Shown here in pieces: positions 15,884 to 23,956 of a DNA stretch of 64,000 nt. The stretch's first letter is position 1. Each line of letters starts with the position of its first letter. A model generated the notes under the pieces. It did no database searches, had not been told where the DNA came from, and saw only the letters and a list, made by a program, of their open reading frames with translations. The position numbers were made by a program, and so were the translations under genes. This stretch comes from Microthrixaceae bacterium (lineage in GTDB: Bacteria > Actinomycetota > Acidimicrobiia > Acidimicrobiales > Microtrichaceae): positions 186,001-250,000 of the forward strand of contig JAMLGK010000003.1 in assembly GCA_023957995.1 (NCBI GenBank). Reading direction: 5' to 3'.

Positions 15884-17325
15884 GCGAGTGCTCCTTGATC
15901 CTGGCCGACCTGGTCGACCTGTTCCCGTTCGACTTCTGCGTCCTCGGCAGTGGCACCCTCGTCGCCATCATCGCCGTTGCCGTCACCATCATCGTTGTCG
16001 GCGCCCGGCGCCGGTGGCGGGAAGGGGTCTCGGTCGGTGAGCTTGGCGAGGACGTAGCGGCCGTACTCCTTGCCGGTGGCGATGACGGGCACCACCAACA
16101 GCGCTCCCACGAGGCCTCCGACCTGCACTCCCACGAGCAGTCCGATGATCACCGTCGCGGGAGACAGCTTCACCGCCTTGCCCGTTATGAACGGCGCTAT
16201 GAGGTTCGCCTGCAACTGCACGACGACCAGGTAGAGCAGGGTCACGAGCACTGCGAAGGTGAGATTGCCCCAGTCCAGCCGGGTCGAACCGAGGGCCAGC
16301 GCCGCTAGCACTGCGGGGATGGCGGCGAGGATCGGTCCGAACGTGGGGATCATGTTCAGCACCCCCAACATGAGGGCGAACACGAACGCACCCGGCAACC
16401 CGATCGCCCAGAGGACGATCCACATGAACACGCCCACGATGAGGCTGTTGAGGAGCTGGCCGTAGAGGTAGCCGCGCCAGATGGCCAGGGTCTTCTTCGC
16501 GAGGTTGTCGGCGTCGCTGAGGTGATCCGGTGGCACGGTGCGGCGCAGTCCGTCGCGGAACTTCCTGCTGTCGGCGTTCAGGTAGATGGCCACCAACACC
16601 GTGATCACCCCCGACATGAATGCGGCCAGCAGCGAGCTACCGATGGTGCTCACCGAGGAGGTGAGCCCCCCGAAGAGGGTCTGGAGCTGGTCCGAGTCGA
16701 GTGACAGTCGCTTCTCCTCCGCATCGCCCGACCCGTCGGAGCTGTCGCTGCTCGACTCGGCCTTGGACTCCTCGGCCTTGGACTCGTCGGCCTCCTGCTT
16801 GGCGTCCTTCTCCCCGCTTCCGCGCAGATCCTCCAGCCACGGGTCGACGGTGTCGCTGAGGTCGATCGTGTAGCCGGCGATCGTGAACTCGCGGACGTTC
16901 TCCAGGGTGTCTATGGCGGTGGACCGCAGCGACTCCTCTGCCTCGGTCACATCGATCTCCCGGACCGCTCCGACCACCCCGTCGACCATCAGGAAGCTCA
17001 CGACGAGCAGCCCTATGAACACGGCGAAATAGCTCGTCAGCAGAGCGAGCACCCGGGGAAAGTGCAGCTTCTCATGCAGGATCCGGATCACCGGCGCCAC
17101 GAGGAAGGCCACGAGTCCGGCGAGCGCCGCGAGCGCGAGCACGTTGCGGCTCAGGTAGAGCACGAGCAGCGCGGCGATGGAGAGCGCCACCGCCATGATG
17201 TTCTTGGTGTGCGGGCTCCACTCGGGCGACTCGGCCCCGGTCGCGGGTTCCTGGGGTGGGTTGCCACCTCGGTCTGTTGAACGTGCGCTCTGGCCCTGGC
17301 GGGCAGGCGCGTCGTCGGCTGGCAT
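15880..17325 (-). CDS. AI-2E family transporter / PerM-like permease
   Basis: A 481-residue polytopic membrane protein of the AI-2E (PF01594-type) family. Hydrophobic helices begin after a ~38-residue polar N-terminus (MAVALSIAALLVLYLSRNVL) and two further helices follow. A large extracytoplasmic region contains an unusual Ser/Glu/Lys/Asp-rich insertion near residues 175-205. The C-terminal membrane block includes YLYGQLLNSLIVGVFMWIV and the family motif LGVLNMIPTFGPILAAIP. The C-terminal ~50 residues are acidic low-complexity. Despite the name, family members export diverse substrates; none can be assigned here. Confidence 0.87.
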   Translation of the reverse strand: MPADDAPARQGQSARSTDRGGNPPQEPATGAESPEWSPHTKNIMAVALSIAALLVLYLSRNVLALAALAGLVAFLVAPVIRILHEKLHFPRVLALLTSYFAVFIGLLVVSFLMVDGVVGAVREIDVTEAEESLRSTAIDTLENVREFTIAGYTIDLSDTVDPWLEDLRGSGEKDAKQEADESKAEESKAESSSDSSDGSGDAEEKRLSLDSDQLQTLFGGLTSSVSTIGSSLLAAFMSGVITVLVAIYLNADSRKFRDGLRRTVPPDHLSDADNLAKKTLAIWRGYLYGQLLNSLIVGVFMWIVLWAIGLPGAFVFALMLGVLNMIPTFGPILAAIPAVLAALALGSTRLDWGNLTFAVLVTLLYLVVVQLQANLIAPFITGKAVKLSPATVIIGLLVGVQVGGLVGALLVVPVIATGKEYGRYVLAKLTDRDPFPPPAPGADNDDGDGNGDDGDEGATAEDAEVEREQVDQVGQDQGALA

Positions 17326-17433
17326 CGTTGCGACCTCCTGGTGCGGACAGCCATACGCTGCCCGCTCGGAGGGCCTCGCGGGTGGACCTAGCGCCTGAGG
17401 AGGAGCGGGGTCGTCCGGGTGACCGGGATGCTG

Positions 17434-18147
17434 CTACCCGAACTCGGGTGCGCCCCGCAAGGAACGTTTGATCTCCGAGAGCCCCGGTGTGGTCACGAGC
17501 TTGCCCACCAGATCGAACAGCTCCACGGCCTCGTCGCCCCGCGGGATCCGGTTGAGGACCGGACCGAAGAACGAGGTCTGTTCCGGGTTGTCGGGGTCGA
17601 AGGTGATGATCGGGGTGCCCACGTCGTCGCCTGTGCGCGCCAGGGCCTCTGTGGTCTCGGAGCGGACAGAGGCGTCGTATGCCGGGTTCCCGCTGGCCTC
17701 GAGCAGCTCGGCGGGAAGACCTGCGGCGACGAGTGATTCGGACAGCAGCTCGAGGTGCAGGTCCTCGGTGGCGTCGGGCCCGAACAGCTCGGATCCGCGT
17801 CCCTTGTCGTGGATCCGGATTCCGAGACAGGTGTAGAGCTCGCCGAGCTGTGCGTTGCCGAGTTCCCTGGTTGCGGCGAGCACACGCATTATCTCGGTGC
17901 CGGTGCGGATCATCGGCTGGTAGGCGGTGCGTGCGGGCTCCGAGTCGGTGCCACCGTTGAGTACTGCGAGCGAGATCAGCCGCCAAGTCACCTCGAGTGG
18001 GCGTTGTTCGGCCACCTCGAGCACCCACCTGCTCGTGATCCAGCACCAAGGGCACAGTGGGTCGAAGAAGAACTCGATTCGCTGCGGTGACCCTGTCGGG
18101 GTCTGACCGGCAGGTTCCGGGTGGGGGTGAGTAGTTGACGTGTCCAT
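17434..18147 (-). CDS. Mycothiol-dependent nitroreductase, Rv2466c (MscA)-like
   Basis: DsbA-fold oxidoreductase of about 237 residues. The active site FFFDPLCPWCWITSRWVLEV matches the Mycobacterium tuberculosis Rv2466c signature CPWCWITSRW almost residue for residue. Downstream GIRIHDKGRG and TSFFGPVLNRIPRGDEAVEL also match. Rv2466c is a mycothiol-dependent reductase that reduces nitro compounds and is induced by oxidative stress. ATG 18147 (MDTSTTHP) was chosen because homology begins shortly after. A mycothiol role fits with the mshA gene at 24404. Adjacent gene to the 5' side is divergent. Confidence 0.9.
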   Translation of the reverse strand: MDTSTTHPHPEPAGQTPTGSPQRIEFFFDPLCPWCWITSRWVLEVAEQRPLEVTWRLISLAVLNGGTDSEPARTAYQPMIRTGTEIMRVLAATRELGNAQLGELYTCLGIRIHDKGRGSELFGPDATEDLHLELLSESLVAAGLPAELLEASGNPAYDASVRSETTEALARTGDDVGTPIITFDPDNPEQTSFFGPVLNRIPRGDEAVELFDLVGKLVTTPGLSEIKRSLRGAPEFG

Positions 18148-18197
18148 CACTTGTTCGGAACACGCCCGACCCAACTCGAATTCCCTCCCCCCGTTCT

Positions 18198-18248
18198 CGT
18201 TCTGTGTAGCGAGACGCGCTCCAGGGGCTCGTTTGGAAGCACAGAACG
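18198..18248. repeat. Inverted repeat in a divergent promoter region
   Basis: Nine-base arms CGTTCTGTG and CACAGAACG are separated by 33 bases between two divergent genes (starts 18147 and 18345). The loop is too long for a terminator; an operator or a DNA-looping pair is possible. No regulator is adjacent. Confidence 0.4.
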
Positions 18249-18344
18249 GGTGTGAGGGGTGGTGGGTACGGCCTAGGTTGTGCGGAACGGCGTTCCGGGA
18301 GTGCTCCGGGCGCGAGTGTTCCCGAGACGAGGAGTCCTCACCCG

Positions 18345-19139
18345 ATGGCAACGACAGGAACTTCTGGCCCCGCAGGCATGGACAACTACATCGGTCACAG
18401 GGCCAAGGTGGGAGTGGTCATACCCTCGACCAACACTGCGGTGGAGTACGACCTCCAGAAGCTCTCCGCCGCAGGGCTGAGGGGTGTCACCTGGCATCCC
18501 GGCAGGTTCTTCGTCGAGCACACCGATCTCTCCGACGACGACAACTTCGTGCATTTCCTGGAGCTGATCCGCGAGACGATCCCGTCATCGGTGCGAGACG
18601 TGCTGACCGCCAATCCCACCCACATCATGATGGGGATGTCCGCGGAGACGTTCTGGGGTGGCATCGAGGGCAACGAGGAGTTCATCGCCCGGATACGGGA
18701 CCAGATCGGGGACCTGGGCCTGACCACCGGTGCGAACGCGATGATCGATGCCCTCGAGAGCTTCGGTGGTGTCCGACGGGTTGCGGTGCTGACTCCCTAC
18801 CAGCCCATCGGAGACCGCAACGTCGTGCAGTTCTTCGACGAGTCCGGCTACGAGGTGGCGGCGATCCACGGGCTGTGCTGTGAGAACACCACCGACGCGA
18901 TAGCCGGGACCCCGTTCTCGGAGGTCTTCGACGCCGTCCACAAGATCGATGACGACTCGGTCGACGCCATCGTGCAGGTCGGAACCAACCTTTCGACCGC
19001 AGACGTGTTCCCCACGATCGAGAAGATGCTCGGAAAGCCTGTCATCCCGATAAACCTGGCGACGTCCTGGCATGCGCTGCGCTCCTCGGGGGTCGAGGAC
19101 CGGTTCGACGGGCTGGGCAGGCTGTTCGAGGAGTTCTGA
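18345..19139 (+). CDS. Asp/Glu racemase-superfamily protein, maleate isomerase-like, without catalytic cysteines
   Basis: A 264-residue protein of the maleate cis-trans isomerase / arylmalonate decarboxylase fold. The N-terminus has GVVIPSTNTAVEYDL, the conserved substrate-binding STNT..E pattern. The two positions where maleate isomerases have catalytic Cys appear as IMMGMSAETFW and VQVGTNLSTAD, i.e. Gly/Met and Gly instead. The later segment KPVIPINLATSWHALR is family-typical. Start ATG 18345 has a gaggag ribosome site. It may be a decarboxylase-like or non-catalytic member; an isomerase label would be unsafe. Confidence 0.8.
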   Translation: MATTGTSGPAGMDNYIGHRAKVGVVIPSTNTAVEYDLQKLSAAGLRGVTWHPGRFFVEHTDLSDDDNFVHFLELIRETIPSSVRDVLTANPTHIMMGMSAETFWGGIEGNEEFIARIRDQIGDLGLTTGANAMIDALESFGGVRRVAVLTPYQPIGDRNVVQFFDESGYEVAAIHGLCCENTTDAIAGTPFSEVFDAVHKIDDDSVDAIVQVGTNLSTADVFPTIEKMLGKPVIPINLATSWHALRSSGVEDRFDGLGRLFEEF

Positions 19140-19161
19140 ACCGGGCCGGTCGGAAGCACCG

Positions 19162-19220
19162 GCTCAGAACCCGTGCCGCTCAGAACCCGTGCCCGCTCAG
19201 AACCCGTGCCCGCTCAGAAC
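19162..19220. repeat. 17-bp tandem repeat (about 3.5 copies)
   Basis: Unit GCTCAGAACCCGTGCCC: one 16-base copy, two full copies and a partial GCTCAGAAC. It lies between convergent genes and its end overlaps the stop codon of the lipocalin gene on the minus strand. Likely slipped-strand expansion. Confidence 0.9.
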
Positions 19221-19819
19221 TGGGGTGTCCGGGTGAGCGCCGATGTGTCGACCCCCGCTGCCGCTGCACGATCCAGCAGATCCTCGTAGAGCGAATCGGC
19301 AACCTGGGCGGTGCGGCTCAGCAGGAAGGCCGAGGTGCCGGTGGGATCCGACACGATCGCCCACTGGTAGTCGGGGTCGAGATCCACGATCCAGTAGTTG
19401 CCCAGGCCTGTTGCGGCCGCAGGTCCGATGAACGACACGTTCAGCTTCGAGAAGCTGTCGTCCAGGGCGACGGCATTGCCGATGATCCGGCTCTCGGGGC
19501 CGCCGTCGATGAAGTACTCGCCGCGGTTCTCCACCCGGACCGAACCGTCCTCGTTGAGTTGGTAGTCGGCGGTGACGTTGACCAGACCGACGGAGAAGAA
19601 CTGCTTGACGCTGCCCACCTCGTACCAGGTGCCCAGGTACCGCTCGGCGTCCACCTCATCGACAGTCGAGGTGCGGGTGGGTCCCATGGGGGCGCAGGCC
19701 ATCGCTGCAGTAGCGGCGATGAGGATTCCCACGACCGCGAGGAGGCGACGGGGCGAGCGTCCGGGAGCGATCCGAGGACTCGGGGAGGATTTCGGGCGCG
19801 GCAACAGGGTGCTGGTCAT
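19214..19819 (-). CDS. Lipocalin family lipoprotein (Blc-like)
   Basis: A 201-residue outer-envelope lipoprotein. The basic N-terminus and hydrophobic run end in a lipobox ATAAMAC, so the mature protein would be lipid-anchored at this Cys. The lipocalin motif YLGTWYEVGSVKQFF (GxW) follows at about residue 62. The conserved second block NYWIVDLDPDYQWAIVSDP and terminal helix SLYEDLLDRAAAAG also match bacterial lipocalins such as E. coli Blc, which bind lysophospholipids and fatty acids. The last codons overlap a 17-bp tandem repeat. Confidence 0.9.
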   Translation of the reverse strand: MTSTLLPRPKSSPSPRIAPGRSPRRLLAVVGILIAATAAMACAPMGPTRTSTVDEVDAERYLGTWYEVGSVKQFFSVGLVNVTADYQLNEDGSVRVENRGEYFIDGGPESRIIGNAVALDDSFSKLNVSFIGPAAATGLGNYWIVDLDPDYQWAIVSDPTGTSAFLLSRTAQVADSLYEDLLDRAAAAGVDTSALTRTPQF

Positions 19820-19912
19820 GTGAGTCGTTCGGAGCCGCCGACTCCGCGGATTGGACTCCGATGAACAATTCCTGAGCGGCGCGAACTGCCGCTGTGCTCC
19901 TGAAACGCGTCC

Positions 19913-20209
19913 TCAGGTGCGAGGGGTCTCTCCGAGTTCGTCGTTGAAACCGCGGTACATCTCGTAGATGTCCTTGCACGCCTGGCAGACGGGCAACCGT
20001 TTCGGATCGCGACTCGGTACCCAGACGTGGCCGCACAGTGCTTCGATCGGGGTTCCCTCCACCCGTGCGGCCAGAACCTTGGCAGCGGCGTCCTCGCCGG
20101 GGAGGGTCTTGACGATGTGGGCCACCGGACCGTCCTCGGTCTCGGTGCGCACCTCGGTGACCGTCGTGGTCGCCGGGTTGGTCACCATGGGTTCGGCAGT
20201 GGTGCTCAT
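19913..20209 (-). CDS. DUF3039 family small zinc-ribbon-like protein
   Basis: A 98-residue protein recognised as DUF3039, widespread in Actinobacteria. The family core is visible: EALCGHVWVPSRDPKRLPVC followed by QACKDIYEMYR. CGxxW-(x)-C-xx-C spacing (LCGH, LPVCQAC) would make a four-ligand metal site. The N-terminal half is Thr/Glu-rich. The function of the family is unknown. It lies on the minus strand in a small cluster with the membrane protein at 20333-20794. Confidence 0.85.
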   Translation of the reverse strand: MSTTAEPMVTNPATTTVTEVRTETEDGPVAHIVKTLPGEDAAAKVLAARVEGTPIEALCGHVWVPSRDPKRLPVCQACKDIYEMYRGFNDELGETPRT

Positions 20210-20332
20210 GTGAACATCATCGCGCCCGGCACACCGCTGCCGACAGGCGTCCCGCCGGCGGCACCCACAGCGCGGATCCTGGAGTCGTGGAATTCCGGGG
20301 TCCGGGGATCGTGGAGACAGCGGACCGTCGGC

Positions 20333-20794
20333 TCAACGGCGTATGCACACCAACCGGACCGCTTCACCATCGCTGGTGGTGTCGATCACCTCCAGGCCGC
20401 TGCGGTCCATCGCATCGCGCACGACCACCTCGACGAGGCCTGGTTCGGCAGGCTTGCCCCCGACCGTGAGGTGGGAGGGTATGTCCAGCTCGGTGCGCTC
20501 GGAGGGCTCGAGGGTGGAGGCCAGCTTGTTGATCTCCGACACCACTGCCTCGAGCGTTCGGCCGCCCTTGGTCGAATCGATCGGGGAGAGGTCGGAGGCC
20601 TCCTGGAAGGCCGCGCTCTGCTGGCTCCTGCGGGCGGATCGGATGCGCCATCCCTGCCACAGCGCCACCGGCGCCATGATCAGTAGTGCGATCGCGAACG
20701 AACGCAGGAGGATCCCACTCGAGGTCTCGCCCAACAGGGAGGTCTCGCCCAACAGATCTGCCGCGGTGGCCGCGCCGACAGCGCTCGTCAACAT
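20333..20794 (-). CDS. Hypothetical small membrane protein
   Basis: Not recognised. From ATG 20794 it is 153 residues with a hydrophobic segment (SFAIALLIMAPVALWQGW, about residues 30-48) and a basic stop (RIRSARR). The cytoplasmic C-terminal ~95 residues end TSDGEAVRLVCIRR and look folded (TVGGKPAEPGLVEVVVRDAM). A duplicated LLGETS-LLGETS precedes the helix. GTG codons upstream (near 20812-20815) are alternative starts, and no strong ribosome site is evident. Confidence 0.55.
   Translation of the reverse strand: MLTSAVGAATAADLLGETSLLGETSSGILLRSFAIALLIMAPVALWQGWRIRSARRSQQSAAFQEASDLSPIDSTKGGRTLEAVVSEINKLASTLEPSERTELDIPSHLTVGGKPAEPGLVEVVVRDAMDRSGLEVIDTTSDGEAVRLVCIRR
20721..20756. repeat. 18-bp tandem duplication inside a coding region
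   Basis: Two near-identical copies of GAGGTCTCGCCCAACAGG sit back to back and keep the reading frame, doubling the hexapeptide LLGETS in the minus-strand protein. Confidence 0.85.
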
Positions 20795-20921
20795 GGTGGA
20801 CAACGCTACGACCACAGCGCCGGTTCCACGATGACCGGTCCCGCGACAGGGGCGACCGCGGTTGGTGTGGGGGTGGACGCGGTGGGGACCAGCACTGCGC
20901 GGTGCGGGTACCGTGGCGGCC

Positions 20922-21317
20922 ATGGACGATCAGGATCGCCACTCTTCGCAACGTTCGGACGACGACAGCGACAACACACCGGAGCCGGAACCTGTGCGGT
21001 TGGACACCGGCGGACCCGCCTCTGTCGGATCGGATTCCGTCGACCCGGGAACCACCCCCGCTGTCCCGGCCAACGGCGCTTCGGATGACAGTGATCCGCG
21101 CAGCACAGCCGCTGCTGAGGGCGACCGGTCGGTCGCCGGTGCCGGAGATCCGTTGGCCTCGCTGGAGGCCGACATCGCTTCGGTGGCGTCCGCGCTGGAG
21201 ACGATCGACCGGATCGTGGCCGAGGATCGGTCGGGTCCCGGTGCCGCCGAGGAGATCGCGTCGGTCGTTTCCCCCGAGCGGTTCCCGGTGAGCGTACCGA
21301 CCCAACAGACCCCGTGA
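20922..21317 (+). CDS. Acidic hypothetical protein
   Basis: Not recognised. A 131-residue, Asp/Glu/Ser-rich protein with no membrane segment. The last 50 residues contain a predicted amphipathic helix, DPLASLEADIASVASALETI, of a type common in actinobacterial proteins of unknown function. Start ATG 20922 (MDDQDRHSSQ) is divergent from the minus-strand membrane gene. The stop overlaps the start of the following phosphatase gene (GTGA), so they are cotranscribed. Confidence 0.6.
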   Translation: MDDQDRHSSQRSDDDSDNTPEPEPVRLDTGGPASVGSDSVDPGTTPAVPANGASDDSDPRSTAAAEGDRSVAGAGDPLASLEADIASVASALETIDRIVAEDRSGPGAAEEIASVVSPERFPVSVPTQQTP

Positions 21318-21937
21318 CCCCGGGCGATGACGGCGTGCGGGGATCTGGCGTGACCACTGAGGTGCTGGTGCTCCGCCATGGCCAGTCGGAGTGGAACGCA
21401 CTGGGGCGTTGGCAGGGCCAGGAGAACCCGCCGTTGACCGACCTGGGCCGCGAACAGGCCGTTGAGGCCGCGCAGGCCGTGGGTACCGTCGACGCCGTCT
21501 TCGCTTCGCCGCTCGATCGCGCTGCGCGCACCGCCGGGATCATCGCGGAGAGCATCGGTGTGGGTCCTGTGGTGGAGATCGACGGTCTCATGGAACGCCA
21601 CGCGGGGGAGTGGCAGGGTCTGACCCGGCCCGAGATCGAACAGGCCTGGCCCGGCTACCTGGCATCGGGTCGGCGGCCACCCGCATGGGAAGACGATCAA
21701 CTGGTCGAGGCACGCGCCCTGGGGTCGCTGCTGGCGATCGTCACCGCCCGCCCGGGTGGTTCCCTCCTGGCTGTGGCGCACGCCGGGATCATCTACGCGC
21801 TCGAGCGTGCGCTCGGTGCGGAGTTCGACAAGATCGGCAACCTCGCAGGCCGCAGGTTTCTCCATCGAAACGACGGATTCGACCTCGGAGAGCGCGTACA
21901 CCTGCTCGGCGAGGAGACCGTGCCCGGCCAGATCTGA
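21314..21937 (+). CDS. Histidine phosphatase family protein (phosphoglycerate mutase-like)
   Basis: A 207-residue member of the histidine phosphatase superfamily. The catalytic motif LVLRHGQSEWNALGRWQGQ contains the RHG phospho-acceptor histidine. ASPLDRAARTAGII provides the second-arginine region and the later AVAHAGIIYALERAL carries the second catalytic His (VAHAG). Likely a small-molecule phosphatase, since true phosphoglycerate mutases are larger. Start GTG 21314 overlaps the previous stop. The neighbour MoaD gene follows after 59 bases. Confidence 0.9.
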   Translation: MTPGDDGVRGSGVTTEVLVLRHGQSEWNALGRWQGQENPPLTDLGREQAVEAAQAVGTVDAVFASPLDRAARTAGIIAESIGVGPVVEIDGLMERHAGEWQGLTRPEIEQAWPGYLASGRRPPAWEDDQLVEARALGSLLAIVTARPGGSLLAVAHAGIIYALERALGAEFDKIGNLAGRRFLHRNDGFDLGERVHLLGEETVPGQI

Positions 21938-21996
21938 GCGCATCGGAACCACCCCCACATGGGCCCCACGAAGCGAGGATCCTCTACTCTGGAGCG

Positions 21997-22233
21997 ATGC
22001 CCTCCGTGTTGATGTTCGCCCAGGCTCGTGAGGCCGCCGGGGTGTCCAGGGTCGACTCCGAGGGCGCGACCGTGGCCGACGTGGTGCAGGATCTGCGCGC
22101 CCGATTCGGCGAGGAGTTCTCCGAGGTGATCGCTACCAGCACCATCTGGTGCAACGGCGAGCGCGCGCAACCCGGTGATTCGGTGCACAGCGGTGACGAG
22201 GTGGCCATCCTGCCACCGGTCTCCGGGGGCTGA
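21997..22233 (+). CDS. MoaD/ThiS family sulfur-carrier protein
   Basis: A 78-residue ubiquitin-fold protein. It starts MPSVLMFAQAREAAGVSRV and ends VAILPPVSGG, the invariant C-terminal Gly-Gly that becomes a thiocarboxylate in MoaD-like proteins. The family supplies sulfur for molybdopterin, thiamin or other cofactors. No moaE or moeB is nearby. The ATG at 21997 follows a ggag. It is two bases from the next gene (GTG 22236), so the two may be cotranscribed. Confidence 0.9.
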   Translation: MPSVLMFAQAREAAGVSRVDSEGATVADVVQDLRARFGEEFSEVIATSTIWCNGERAQPGDSVHSGDEVAILPPVSGG

Positions 22234-22235
22234 CC

Positions 22236-23219
22236 GTGGACGCAGAGCCCGTCGTGCGGCGCAGGCGCGCCGAAGGCGCGTCCGGCGAGGCCGGGGCGAC
22301 CTCGCAGAAGCGCCGCCCAGCCACATCGACCGGTCGCAAGAAGCCCCCTTCAGCGTCCAGGAAGTCCAAGGCCTCCGGTTCCAAGAAGCCCCAGAAGAAG
22401 GCCCGGAAGAAGACCGAGAAGAAGGCCCAGCCGGCCGCGGCGGCTCCGACGCCCGTCAGCGGTGTGCGTAGCTACCTGATACGTCCGTCGACCGACGGTC
22501 CCAAGATCCGACTCGGGGTGTTGTGGTTCCTGGCTGCGGTCGCGGCGCTGGTGTTGGGGCGTTGGGCCGTGCTCGCACTGTGGGGCTCTGCGGCGGTGCT
22601 CGCCTCCTGGCAGATCACCCGAGCCTGGAGCGAGACCCCCAGGGCCCAGGAACTACCCGGTTGGATCCCGGCGGGTTCGGCTCTGGCCAGTGGCGCCTGT
22701 GTCGCTGCCGCGGGGGTCGGGACCTCCCTGGGAGGCGCAGCGCTGATCGTGGCGCCGTTGGTCCTGGTGGCTGCAGCGATGCTGACCGGTCGCAAGCCGG
22801 CCGCCGCCGGCGCAGCGGTGATCGGCGCGGTGTTGGCCTCCCTGCCGGCGATGTCGGTGGTGTTGATCGCTCGCGAGGAACAGTGGGCGGCGCTGTTCCT
22901 GGTCGTCGCGGTGTCCTTCTACGACGCCGGCTACTTCATCGGTGCTGCGGAGTCCTCCAGCCGACTGGAGGGCCCGGTCACCGGAGCAATCGGCCTGCTG
23001 GCGGTCACCTTCACGGCTTCGGCGTTCGAGGCCCAGCCGTTCGATCGGGCCACCGCGTGGGTCGCGGGCGCGGTGATGCTGCTGGCCTGTCCGCTGGGCC
23101 AGATGCTCACCTCGGCGGAGTTGCCGCACCCGTCAACCGACGTACCGGCCATGCGACGGCTCGATTCCTACCTGGTGGCAGCGCCGCTCATGCTGGGCGC
23201 TGTCTGGGCGCTGTCCTGA
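22236..23219 (+). CDS. Degenerate CdsA-like membrane protein with lysine-rich tail
   Basis: A 327-residue protein. The first ~75 residues are extremely basic and low-complexity (KKPQKKARKKTEKKAQP), like a histone H1-type tail. A polytopic membrane domain follows. Near residues 225-245, VSFYDAGYFIGAAES resembles the D(T/A)GAYxxG motif of CDP-diacylglycerol synthase, and AMRRLDSYLVAAPLM resembles the C-terminal signature (xLDRxDSxxxAxP). The central KR-K and GHGG residues of true CdsA seem absent, so it may be a non-catalytic or divergent cytidylyltransferase relative. GTG 22236 is the start. Confidence 0.7.
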   Translation: MDAEPVVRRRRAEGASGEAGATSQKRRPATSTGRKKPPSASRKSKASGSKKPQKKARKKTEKKAQPAAAAPTPVSGVRSYLIRPSTDGPKIRLGVLWFLAAVAALVLGRWAVLALWGSAAVLASWQITRAWSETPRAQELPGWIPAGSALASGACVAAAGVGTSLGGAALIVAPLVLVAAAMLTGRKPAAAGAAVIGAVLASLPAMSVVLIAREEQWAALFLVVAVSFYDAGYFIGAAESSSRLEGPVTGAIGLLAVTFTASAFEAQPFDRATAWVAGAVMLLACPLGQMLTSAELPHPSTDVPAMRRLDSYLVAAPLMLGAVWALS

Positions 23220-23229
23220 GCCGGGGCCG

Positions 23230-23751
23230 TCACTTCAGGAGATCGTCGACGCCCGCGCCCTCGCGGTAGCGCGAGATCAGTTCGGCCTGCACACGGTCGA
23301 TTCGTTTGTGGAGCGCGGCCCTCGCCTCGGAGATGTCGTGTTCGAGTTCAGATGTCCGCTGCGCGGCACGGGTGAGCGTGTCGAGGTCGACCTCGTGCAG
23401 CGATCCCATCTTCGAGGGACCGATGAAGTCATCGAGTTCTGCGACGAGGTCGTCGGCCCACTCGGGTGGTTCGAGGTCGCGGGTGGGTCGGGGCAGACCC
23501 GGCCCCGAGATGTGGTTGCCCAGCGCCGAGGGCATCGACCCCACGACATCGGTGTCGACGTCGCCACTCCGACGGCGTTCCAGTTCGGCCATCAGGGTGT
23601 CCAGGCGGCCCTGGGTGACCCGCCGCGCGTAGGAGAAGCCGTACTCCACCTCCTGGAGGCGTTCGCGCCACTCGCGCAGAACCGGCATCTCCAGGCTCGC
23701 CAGATCCTCGGGCTCGTGCTCGGAGATCACTTCCTCGGGCTGGATTCGCAC
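23230..23751 (-). CDS. RsiG-like c-di-GMP-binding anti-sigma protein (AmfC family)
   Basis: The 173-residue protein (GTG 23751, ribosome site aaggtg) is mostly two long helices. Residues 36-51 are EYGFSYARRVTQGRLD, an exact E(x3)S(x2)R(x3)Q(x3)D: E36, S40, R43, Q47, D51. A second copy at 137-152 is EHDISEARAALHKRID: E137, S141, R144, H148 (for Q), D152. This motif is how Streptomyces RsiG, formerly annotated AmfC, binds a c-di-GMP dimer and arms itself to hold sigma-WhiG. No WhiG-type sigma gene is in the window. The middle (residues 64-115) is Pro-rich. Divergent from an HTH regulator. The motif and family are seen; the partner sigma is unknown. Confidence 0.83.
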   Translation of the reverse strand: MRIQPEEVISEHEPEDLASLEMPVLREWRERLQEVEYGFSYARRVTQGRLDTLMAELERRRSGDVDTDVVGSMPSALGNHISGPGLPRPTRDLEPPEWADDLVAELDDFIGPSKMGSLHEVDLDTLTRAAQRTSELEHDISEARAALHKRIDRVQAELISRYREGAGVDDLLK

Positions 23752-23956
23752 AGGTCGATCACCTTCTGGTCGTCGGTCACGCCGTGTTGGCGTCTCCGAG
23801 CAGAGGCTACCCACCCGGGTCCGACTTGTAGCGCCTGTAGAAGGTCCGATCCGCAGTGGCCGATCTGCATGGAAGGTCACCGTTGCACCGTTCACGGGAT
23901 CCCGCTGCGGGAAGGGGGGTGCCGGCTCGACACCACAGGGCGGTACGCTGAGGTCG

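Noticed and set aside
19162..19220. CRISPR array
   Set aside because: Copies are directly adjacent without spacers and only 17 bases long.
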